Below, one piece after another: positions 1 to 5,090 of a DNA stretch of 6,280 nt. The stretch comes from Candidatus Dormiibacterota bacterium. Its GTDB lineage: Bacteria; Chloroflexota; Dormibacteria; Aeolococcales; Aeolococcaceae. Both the position numbers and the translations under genes were made by a program. Within the stretch, counting starts at the first letter, position 1, and each line of letters starts with the position of its first letter. The notes below the pieces were generated by a model, which was not told where the DNA came from, ran no database searches, and saw only the letters and a program-made list of their open reading frames with translations. The stretch is taken from contig CATPAP010000221.1 in assembly GCA_955651875.1 (NCBI GenBank), positions 1 to 6,280 of the forward strand. Reading direction: 5' to 3'.

Positions 1-27
1 CACCCACACTGACCGCAGCCCACGAGA

Positions 28-100
28 GGGGTGGGAGCGTCACGCGAAGAGAGCATGCCGCGACCGCGAGGACGCGAACGCAGCGTGACGCTCCCACCCC
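28..100. repeat. Perfect 18-bp inverted repeat with 37-nt loop
   Basis: The left arm at 28-45 (GGGGTGGGAGCGTCACGC) is the exact reverse complement of the right arm at 83-100. The 37-base loop (46-82) contains several GCGA steps. In RNA the arms would form a long GC-rich stem. There is no T-run after it, so it does not look like a classical intrinsic terminator, although it could terminate an upstream gene outside the window. It could also be a palindromic intergenic repeat (REP- or MITE-like) or an operator ahead of the DNA methyltransferase. It lies where a long reading of that gene would begin, which argues that this stretch is non-coding. The repeat is seen directly; its role is inference. 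Confidence 0.85.
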
Positions 101-113
101 GCCCTTACAGGGC
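101..113. repeat. Small hairpin directly abutting the large inverted repeat
   Basis: GCCCT (101-105) and AGGGC (109-113) form a 5-bp stem with a 3-base loop, starting at the base after the 18-bp inverted repeat. The two together make a compact tandem hairpin region upstream of the methyltransferase gene. Five-base stems are common by chance in GC-rich DNA, so this one matters only because of where it sits. Confidence 0.4.
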
Positions 114-153
114 GAGAGCGGCAGATGGTCGCACCCTCTTGTACGCTCCCCGC

Positions 154-1023
154 GTGTCAACGGTTGCACTGCCGGCGGCGGGAACCGGTCTGATCGTCCA
201 TGGTGAGGCGCTGGCGCTGCTCTGCGATCTGCCCGACGGGTGCGCGGGACTGGTGTACGCCGACCCGCCGTTCAACACCGGCAGCCGCCGCGACGGCTTC
301 AGGTTGAGGACTGAGCGGGATGCGGACGCCACCCGCCGGGGCTTTGCCGGTGTCGCCTACCGCAGCACCCGGCATGACACCGCCGCCTTCGACGACAGCT
401 TCGACGACTACATCGGCTGGCTGCGCCCGCGGCTCGAGCAGAGCCGCCGCGTTCTCGCCGCCAACGGCTCGCTGTACCTCCACGTCGATCCCCGTGAGTC
501 CCACTACTGCAAGGTGCTGCTCGACGACCTCTTCGGCCGCGACTGCTTCGTCAACGAGGTGATCTGGGCGTACGACTACGGCGCGCGCACCACCTCGCGG
601 TGGCCGGCCAAGCACGACGTCATTCTGGTGTACGCGCGCACCGCGGGCGCGCATCACTTCGACCTCAGCGAGGTGGACCACATCCCATACCTGGCGCCCG
701 GGTTGCAGACTACCGAGCGTGCGCAGCGGGGCAAGACGCCGACGGACGTGTGGTGGCATACCATCGTCCCCACCAACTCACGTGAGCGCACCGGGTACCC
801 GACCCAGAAGCCGCTGGGAATCCTGCGCCGCATCGTTGCCGCGTCGTCGCGTCCCGACGACCTCGTCGTCGACTGGTGCGCGGGCAGCGGCACCACCGGG
901 ATGGCGGCACAGGAGCTGGGCCGGCGATTCATCCTCTGCGACAGCAGCGCCGATGCGGTCGCGGTGATGCGGCGGCGGATTGCGGCGGGGGCTCCGCTCG
1001 TCGAGATGGACGGGCGGGGGTAG
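154..1023 (+). CDS. Solitary beta-class site-specific DNA methyltransferase (N6-adenine or N4-cytosine)
   Basis: The product transfers a methyl group from S-adenosylmethionine to the exocyclic amino group of adenine or cytosine in DNA. With a GTG start at 154 it has 289 residues. The catalytic motif DPPFNTG lies near residues 37-43. A WPAKHDVILVY block follows at about 150-160, then TDVWWHTIVP near 197-206, GYPTQKP near 214-220, and the SAM-binding motif DWCAGSGTTG at about 240-249. Catalytic motif first and SAM motif last is the beta-class order. The same frame is open back to GTG 31, with an in-frame ATG at 55. I prefer 154 because the upstream residues look unlike the family and 31-100 is occupied by an inverted repeat. 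No Shine-Dalgarno precedes 154, so a leaderless start is possible, and ATG 55 has a weak purine stretch before it. No endonuclease is adjacent. The family is certain; the target base, recognition site and start are not. Confidence 0.9.
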   Translation: MSTVALPAAGTGLIVHGEALALLCDLPDGCAGLVYADPPFNTGSRRDGFRLRTERDADATRRGFAGVAYRSTRHDTAAFDDSFDDYIGWLRPRLEQSRRVLAANGSLYLHVDPRESHYCKVLLDDLFGRDCFVNEVIWAYDYGARTTSRWPAKHDVILVYARTAGAHHFDLSEVDHIPYLAPGLQTTERAQRGKTPTDVWWHTIVPTNSRERTGYPTQKPLGILRRIVAASSRPDDLVVDWCAGSGTTGMAAQELGRRFILCDSSADAVAVMRRRIAAGAPLVEMDGRG

Positions 1024-1033
1024 GCGAGCCGGA

Positions 1034-1570
1034 GTGCAGCAACCGCCGTCGCAGCCGCCCCCACCACCACCGCCGCCGCCGCCGGCCCCTGTCCCGCCAT
1101 ACGGATACGCGCACCCGTTCGGATATGCGCAGCCGTACGGCTACGCACCGCCTCCGCGAGCGAACCGGCGCCGATGGTGGGTCTTCGGCTGCGGAGGGTG
1201 TGCCGCGCTGGCGCTGGTGGTCATCGCGCTGATCGTTGTCGTCGGCATCCACACGTTCACCAACAGCCCGCTGCGGCATTTCCCGACCGAGGCGGGCGCG
1301 GCCACCGTCCGTGACAACTTCAAGGTCACCAATGGGCAGAGCAGCGAGACCATCGTCATCGACGATCCCCACGCCTTGATCGACGTCGAGACGTACTACC
1401 AGAGCGCGCTGCACACCGGCGGCTGGACCGTCGACAGCGCCGATCCGTCACAGGCGGCGAGCGGCGATCACTGGCATTTCAGCCGGAGCGGATCGTCAGC
1501 ACAGGCTGGGCTGATCAGCTTCGCCACCGTCGGGGCAAACACGCAGATCACCGTCGAGTACATCTCTTGA
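1034..1570 (+). CDS. Proline/tyrosine-rich single-pass membrane protein with extracytoplasmic domain, function unknown
   Basis: The product has about 178 residues from a GTG start at 1034, ten bases after the methyltransferase stop. The open frame runs upstream into the methyltransferase, but only through low-complexity Arg/Gly residues. The N-terminus holds ten consecutive prolines (about 8-17), then three copies of a [YF]GYA[HQP]P repeat (about 23-40) and a basic RANRRR stretch. One hydrophobic helix follows at about 48-72 (WWVFGCGG..., ending VVVGIHTF). The positive charges before the helix predict a cytoplasmic N-terminus and an external C-terminus. The roughly 105-residue outer part has a YYQSALHTGGWTV segment and ends in beta-like alternation (TQITVEYIS). 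That layout recalls small lipoprotein-like or membrane-anchored proteins common in Chloroflexota and actinobacteria, but I recognise no named family. The polyproline run probably needs EF-P for translation. It may be co-transcribed with the methyltransferase; no functional link is evident. Confidence 0.75.
   Translation: MQQPPSQPPPPPPPPPPAPVPPYGYAHPFGYAQPYGYAPPPRANRRRWWVFGCGGCAALALVVIALIVVVGIHTFTNSPLRHFPTEAGAATVRDNFKVTNGQSSETIVIDDPHALIDVETYYQSALHTGGWTVDSADPSQAASGDHWHFSRSGSSAQAGLISFATVGANTQITVEYIS
1061..1084 (+). repeat. CCA/CCG trinucleotide tract coding for polyproline
   Basis: Three CCA codons followed by five CCG codons form a 24-base CCN microsatellite, in frame with the membrane-protein gene. 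They are part of its run of ten prolines, which spans codons 1055-1084. Slippage here would change the proline count in multiples of one codon or shift the frame, so length may vary between strains. Confidence 0.8.
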
Positions 1571-1592
1571 CGCGGATGGCCCGCGGTCGCCC
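1571..1592. other. Convergent intergenic gap with weak hairpin
   Basis: Only 22 bases separate the stop of the plus-strand membrane protein from the stop of the minus-strand acyl-CoA dehydrogenase. CGCGG (1571-1575) can pair with CCGCG (1581-1585) around a 5-base loop. A bidirectional terminator would be expected here, but the stem is short and has no T-run on either side, so termination at this point is only a possibility. Confidence 0.3.
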
Positions 1593-2750
1593 CTAGACCT
1601 TGTAGCGCTCGAGCAGTCCGCGGGCGATGATCAGCTTCTGAATCTCGTTGGTGCCCTCGCCGATCACCAGCAGGGGCGCGTCGCGGTACAGGCGTTCCAC
1701 CTCGTACTCCTTGGAGAAACCGTAGCCGCCGTGGATGCGCATCGCCTCGGCGACGCACTCGAAGCAGGTCTCGGTGGCGAACAGCTTGGCCATGCCGCAT
1801 TCGACGTCGGCGCGCTCTCCTGCGTCCTTCTTGCGTGCCGCCATCTGCGTGATCAGGCGCGCGGCGGTGATCTTCGTGGCCATGTCGGCGAGCTTGATCT
1901 GGATCGCCTGGTGCTCGGCGATCGGCACGCCGAATGCGTGACGCTGCTGGGCGTACGCGATGGCCAGCTCGAAGGCTCGCTGTGAGACTCCCACACCGCG
2001 GGCGGCGACGTTGACGCGGCCCACCTCGAGAGCCGCCATCATCTGCTTGAACCCCTCGCCCTCGACCCCGCCGAGCAGATTGGTGGCCGGCTGGCGATTG
2101 TTCTCGAAGACCAGCTCGGTGGTCTCGACGCCCTTGTAGCCCAGCTTCTCGATGCGTTTGGTCGACCGGAAGCCGTCGTACTGCTTCTCCGCCAGGATGC
2201 ACGAGAGTCCCTTCCACCGCGGCTTGGTGTTCGGGTCGGTCTTCACCAGGGTGGCGACGACGGTCGAATGCTCGCCGTTGGTCGCCCACATCTTGCTGCC
2301 GTTGACCACGTAGTCGGCGCCATCGAGGACTGCACGCGTCTCGATGGCCTGCACGTCGCTGCCGCAGTTCGGCTCGCTCAGCGAGAAGCCGCCGTGCATG
2401 TCGCCGCTCGCCATTGCCGGGAGGAAGCGCTGCCTCTGGTCGTCGGTGCCGTAGTTCTCGACCAGGTAGCTGACGATGAAGTGGGTGTTGATGATCCCCG
2501 TGATCGACATCCAGCCGCGGGCGATCTCCTCGCAGCACATCGCGTACGTCTCGTAGTTGAGGCCTGACCCGCCGTACTCCTGCGCAATCGCGAACCCGAA
2601 GAAGCCGAGCTGCTTCATGGTGGCGACGATCTCGGTCGGGTACTCGTCGTCGTGCTCGAGTCGGTGCGCGTTGGGGATGATCTCGCGCTCGACGAAGTCG
2701 CGGACCATCCCGACGACCTCGCGCTGCTCGGTGCTCAGGGCTACGCTCAT
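1593..2750 (-). CDS. Acyl-CoA dehydrogenase
   Basis: This cytoplasmic FAD enzyme introduces an alpha-beta double bond into an acyl-CoA and passes the electrons to electron-transfer flavoprotein. The 385-residue length is typical of the short/medium-chain family. The N-terminal helical domain runs from MSVALSTEQR to about 115. The FAD/substrate beta domain has GGFSLSEPNCGSD at 120-132 and WATNGE at 155-160. The C-terminal helical domain has RHAFGVPIAEHQAIQ near 270-284 and IHGGYGF near 339-345. The expected catalytic glutamate is E365 in GEGTNEIQ. The ATG start at 2750 overlaps the TGA of the upstream DNA methyltransferase as ATGA. No Shine-Dalgarno precedes it, so translation probably depends on reinitiation after the methyltransferase. 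The frame is open further upstream, but that part is antisense-frame shadow. Chain-length or branched-chain specificity cannot be read from the sequence. With a CoA ester lyase nearby, a role in acyl-CoA or organic-acid breakdown is a reasonable inference. Confidence 0.96.
   Translation of the reverse strand: MSVALSTEQREVVGMVRDFVEREIIPNAHRLEHDDEYPTEIVATMKQLGFFGFAIAQEYGGSGLNYETYAMCCEEIARGWMSITGIINTHFIVSYLVENYGTDDQRQRFLPAMASGDMHGGFSLSEPNCGSDVQAIETRAVLDGADYVVNGSKMWATNGEHSTVVATLVKTDPNTKPRWKGLSCILAEKQYDGFRSTKRIEKLGYKGVETTELVFENNRQPATNLLGGVEGEGFKQMMAALEVGRVNVAARGVGVSQRAFELAIAYAQQRHAFGVPIAEHQAIQIKLADMATKITAARLITQMAARKKDAGERADVECGMAKLFATETCFECVAEAMRIHGGYGFSKEYEVERLYRDAPLLVIGEGTNEIQKLIIARGLLERYKV
2747..2750 (-). 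promoter_or_regulatory. ATGA stop/start overlap between methyltransferase and dehydrogenase
   Basis: Read on the minus strand, bases 2750 to 2747 are ATGA: the dehydrogenase ATG shares two bases with the methyltransferase TGA. The 20 bases upstream contain no Shine-Dalgarno sequence. Termination-reinitiation coupling is the usual reading of this arrangement, giving linked synthesis of the two proteins. Confidence 0.85.
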
Positions 2751-3511
2751 GGCGGCGCAGTGTAAATCCGCGGTCGCGGCGGCGGTCCGAGCGGGTCGGG
2801 CCGCCCCGCGGCGACGGCCGTGCACCGCCGGTCGGTCAGCGCGACCGCGTCGCCACTGATGTCGGCCCCGGCGAAGGCACAGCCGGCAAGCAGCGCGGCC
2901 ACAGCCGAGGAGCCGCTGCCGACAAAGGGATCGCACACGGTCATGCCGGGGTCCGCGCTTCCTGCCAGCATGCGGTTGAACAGCTCCACCGGCTTCTGTG
3001 TGGGATAGGCGCCGCGGTGGACGCGCTTGACCGCCCAGACGTCGGGCAGGTCGCGGCGCGACAGCCGACGATGGCCCTTGGTGGCGAACACGATCGTCTC
3101 GTGGCGCCGCCGGAAGTAGTGACCCATGCCCAGGTTGACCTTGTCCCACACGATGATGTTCTTCACCGCGAACACCTCGCGCATGAGATGGCCGAGTGAG
3201 AGCAGCGAGAAGCTGTCGAACATGACGTAGATGTGGGCACCGTCGCGCATCACGCGGTGACACTCGCGGAGGAAGGCGATGAACACCTCAGGGTTGTCCC
3301 GGAACTCGGTGAACCAGCGGGTGTTGTCCTCATCCGAGTAGCGACCCACGATGCGGCCGTGACCGAAGGACATGTGCTCGTTCATGCCGCTGTACGCCGG
3401 GTCCGTGGTGATCACGTCCACGCAGCCGTCCGCCAGCGAACCGAGGAACTCCATGCAGTCCGCCCGCGCGACGCGCCAGCGCTGGGGCACGGCCAGCTCC
3501 ATTGCAGTCAT
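2747..3511 (-). CDS. Solitary beta-class DNA methyltransferase with DPAY catalytic motif
   Basis: The product has 254 residues and is a SAM-dependent amino-methyltransferase acting on DNA adenine or cytosine. The catalytic motif is DPAYSG at 37-42, where most relatives have DPPY/F or SPPY/W. A histidine/glycine-rich segment follows (MSFGHGRIVGRYSD, 47-60), then the target-recognition part with RRRHETIVFATKG (134-146), GAYPTQKP (167-174), and the SAM motif DPFVGSGSS (194-202). This order is beta-class. The C-terminal tail is rich in proline and arginine. The ATG at 3511 is the first start; an in-frame ATG at 3502 (MELAVPQ) is equally possible, and neither has a good Shine-Dalgarno. Its stop overlaps the start of the acyl-CoA dehydrogenase as ATGA. 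No restriction gene adjoins it. It differs clearly from the first methyltransferase at 154-1023 in motif and length, so it is not a recent duplicate. The function is certain at family level; the recognition site is unknown. Confidence 0.93.
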   Translation of the reverse strand: MTAMELAVPQRWRVARADCMEFLGSLADGCVDVITTDPAYSGMNEHMSFGHGRIVGRYSDEDNTRWFTEFRDNPEVFIAFLRECHRVMRDGAHIYVMFDSFSLLSLGHLMREVFAVKNIIVWDKVNLGMGHYFRRRHETIVFATKGHRRLSRRDLPDVWAVKRVHRGAYPTQKPVELFNRMLAGSADPGMTVCDPFVGSGSSAVAALLAGCAFAGADISGDAVALTDRRCTAVAAGRPDPLGPPPRPRIYTAPP

Positions 3512-3589
3512 CGCGGCAACGCTACCAGTGGAACCGTCAGCGCGCCCGTTGCGCCCGCAGGGTGCCGGTCGACCTGCCTGGGGCGTGTG
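3512..3589 (-). other. 78-base gap between CoA lyase and DNA methyltransferase genes
   Basis: This is the longest gap in the minus-strand gene series. It holds a GCGCCCG direct repeat (3542-3548 and 3551-3557) and a possible short stem after the lyase stop, but no clear terminator, no convincing -35/-10 pair and no strong ribosome binding site. It is where a separate promoter for the methyltransferase-dehydrogenase pair would have to lie if the five genes are not one transcript. Confidence 0.5.
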
Positions 3590-4537
3590 CTACGAGGCCG
3601 CCGCCGCGGCCGCCACGTGTTCCGACGGCGTCAGCCCGGCGGCGCGACCGCGGACCTCGAACTGCTGTGCCATCTTGCGCGAGGCCTCGTCGATCATCTC
3701 GTCGCCGAGCATCACCGCCCCGCGTCGCTCCACCTCGGTGGCATGGCGGTAGGCCTCGAGGATCTGCACCGCCTTGTCGAAGTCCGCCTGCGACGGGGTG
3801 AACACGTCGTTGCAGGGCTCGATCTGGCCGGGATGGAGCACCCACTTGCCGTCGTAGCCGAGGGCCGCGGCCCGACCGGCGGCCTCGCGGAAACCAGCGA
3901 TGTCGCGGATCAGCAGGTACGGTCCGTCGATCACCTGGATGCCCGCTGCGCGCGCGGCGACGGCGAGCTTGAAGAGCACGTAGTGGAAGATGTCGCCGGG
4001 GTAGTTGTAGGTGTTCGCCACCGTCAGGTTGGGGAACTGCATCCCGGCCGAGAAGTCGGCGGGGCCGTACGTGATGGTCTCCATCCGCTGGCTGGCAAAC
4101 GCGATCTCCTCAACGTTCATGAGGCCGAGCGCGTCCTCCACCTGGGCCTCGATGCCGATGGCGCCGAGGGTGAGGCCGAGCGTCTGCTCAAGGCTGCCCA
4201 GCGCGCGGTCGACGAAGGCGATGTCGCCCGCGTTCCTGACCTTGGGCACCATGATGCAGTCGACGGAGTCGCCCGCGCCAGTGACGACCTCGCGGATGTC
4301 GTCGAGGGCGAACTGGCTGGTGACCTGGTTGATCCGCACCACGCGCACTTTCCCCTGCCAGTCGTGGCTGCGCAGCGCCTCCACCACCTTGCCTCGCGCC
4401 GCCGGTTTCTCGAGTGGCGCGCAGGCGTCCTCGAGGTCGAGGAACACCTCGTCGGCAGCGCAGGCCGCCGCCTTCTCCATCATCCGTGGGTTGCTGCCAG
4501 GGCAGGCAAGAACAGATCGGCGCAGGCGCGACGGCAT
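3590..4537 (-). CDS. CoA ester lyase of the HpcH/HpaI family (CitE / malyl-CoA lyase type)
   Basis: The product has 315 residues. This TIM-barrel family uses a divalent metal to cleave or form C-C bonds in CoA esters such as citryl-, malyl- or methylmalyl-CoA. Visible family marks are RRSVLACPGSNPRM (6-19), FLDLEDACAP (32-41), VRVVRINQ (64-71) and IMVPKV (95-100). Later come IGIEAQVEDALGL (127-139), whose E130 should be a metal ligand, YGPADFSAGM (157-166) with D161 the second ligand, and KWVLHPGQIE (231-240). Segments such as DDIREVV, DIAFVD and DGPYLLIRD fit malyl-CoA-lyase-like members better than short CitE subunits. The C-terminus ends in an alanine run. The ATG at 4537 is fixed by an AGGAGG nine bases upstream, which overlaps the stop of the preceding gene. 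A longer open frame exists upstream but runs through that gene. The substrate cannot be assigned; with the dehydrogenase downstream, breakdown or assimilation of dicarboxylic or branched acyl-CoA is plausible. Confidence 0.93.
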   Translation of the reverse strand: MPSRLRRSVLACPGSNPRMMEKAAACAADEVFLDLEDACAPLEKPAARGKVVEALRSHDWQGKVRVVRINQVTSQFALDDIREVVTGAGDSVDCIMVPKVRNAGDIAFVDRALGSLEQTLGLTLGAIGIEAQVEDALGLMNVEEIAFASQRMETITYGPADFSAGMQFPNLTVANTYNYPGDIFHYVLFKLAVAARAAGIQVIDGPYLLIRDIAGFREAAGRAAALGYDGKWVLHPGQIEPCNDVFTPSQADFDKAVQILEAYRHATEVERRGAVMLGDEMIDEASRKMAQQFEVRGRAAGLTPSEHVAAAAAAS

Positions 4538-4546
4538 CGAGACGTT

Positions 4547-4552
4547 CCTCCT
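4547..4552 (-). promoter_or_regulatory. AGGAGG ribosome binding site overlapping upstream stop codon
   Basis: On the minus strand the sequence TAGGAGGAAC contains both the TAG stop of the 175-residue protein (4553-4551) and a full AGGAGG. There are nine bases between it and the lyase ATG at 4537. This is the strongest ribosome binding site in the window. It settles the lyase start, and the overlap suggests translational coupling. Confidence 0.9.
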
Positions 4553-5078
4553 AGGCGCCGGCGGGCGGCGCGTCGTCGCCGCCTGGCGACGGCGGCGACG
4601 GATCGACGGGGCCGTCCTCGGCCGCCGGACGGGGGCGGTCGTCGTAGGAATCGCCGGCGGGGTTGGGCGGCGGTGTGCTCCCGAACCCGGGGATCTCCCC
4701 CGGCTGGCCGGTCCCATCGGGCATCGGGAAGCCCAGACGGCTGAAGAGCTTGGCCAGCTCGTCGGGACCACCGAGATCCTCCTGGACGCGCTCCATCATG
4801 CGCATCATCAGGTCCTGGATCTGCGGGTCGCCGGCGAGCTTCTCCTGGACGCCGCCGAGCTGGCCGATCAGGTCCTTGACCGCGGCCTCCTGGGCCACCT
4901 GCATGAGCACCGGTTGGCTGGCGGCAGCAATGACGGTCTGAGACTGCTCGCGGAGGATCTCGAATCCTCGGCAGGCGAGGCACGTCCCCTGGTGCTGGCA
5001 GCGGCAGAGCTGGTTCTTGAGGCGGTCGAGCTCACGGTGCAGCCCGCTGAGATCGACGCCCTCGCGTTCCTCGGCCAT
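4551..5078 (-). CDS. Conserved-looking 175-residue protein with a four-cysteine cluster, function unknown
   Basis: I do not recognise this protein. The N-terminal third begins with a charged helix (SGLHRELDRLKNQL, 11-24) followed by four cysteines at about 25, 27, 33 and 36 (CRCQHQGTCLAC). That CxCx5CxxC pattern could bind zinc or an iron-sulfur cluster. A predicted helical middle follows (about 38-117), including a methionine-rich DLMMRMMERVQ segment. The last 55 residues are rich in Pro, Gly, Asp and Ser and probably disordered. There is no signal peptide or membrane helix, so it is likely cytoplasmic. The ATG at 5078 is supported by AGGA eight bases upstream, overlapping the TAG stop of the fatty-acid methyltransferase gene. 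The frame stays open to 5279, but that part lies inside the neighbouring gene. Its place between a lipid-modifying enzyme and a CoA ester lyase suggests an accessory or regulatory role, which is inference only. Confidence 0.85.
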   Translation of the reverse strand: MAEEREGVDLSGLHRELDRLKNQLCRCQHQGTCLACRGFEILREQSQTVIAAASQPVLMQVAQEAAVKDLIGQLGGVQEKLAGDPQIQDLMMRMMERVQEDLGGPDELAKLFSRLGFPMPDGTGQPGEIPGFGSTPPPNPAGDSYDDRPRPAAEDGPVDPSPPSPGGDDAPPAGA

Positions 5079-5086
5079 GATGCTGA

Positions 5087-5090
5087 TCCT
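5087..5090 (-). promoter_or_regulatory. AGGA ribosome binding site overlapping the fatty-acid methyltransferase stop
   Basis: On the minus strand TAGGAT (5091-5086) contains the TAG stop of the upstream gene and an AGGA core. Eight bases separate it from the ATG at 5078. The arrangement repeats the stop-in-Shine-Dalgarno design seen at the next junction, and it supports choosing 5078 as the start of the 175-residue protein. Confidence 0.7.

Noticed and set aside
1043..1153. CRISPR-like or regulatory tandem repeat
   Set aside because: The repetition follows the codon frame and encodes proline and YGYA repeats, so it is protein low complexity rather than a spaced DNA array.
654..1414. Minus-strand open frames opposite the first methyltransferase and the membrane protein
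   Set aside because: They are Arg/Ser-rich shadows with no recognisable domain, covering convincing genes on the other strand.
1571..1592. A confident bidirectional terminator
   Set aside because: The stem is only 5 bp and has no T-run on either strand, so it is recorded only as a weak possibility.
2751..3263. N-terminal extension of the acyl-CoA dehydrogenase to a 556-residue protein
   Set aside because: The frame stays open by chance through the methyltransferase gene. The family N-terminus begins at MSVALSTEQR, and the ATGA overlap explains the start.
154..3511. A restriction-modification or phage-defence island
   Set aside because: Two DNA methyltransferases are present, but there is no nuclease, ATPase, specificity subunit, integrase or transposase, and the other genes are metabolic or of unknown function.
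3233..4744. 503-codon open frame on the plus strand
   Set aside because: It lies antisense to the second DNA methyltransferase and the CoA ester lyase, both of which have clear motifs. The translation is an Arg/His/Val/Glu-rich shadow typical of high-GC genes and matches no fold.
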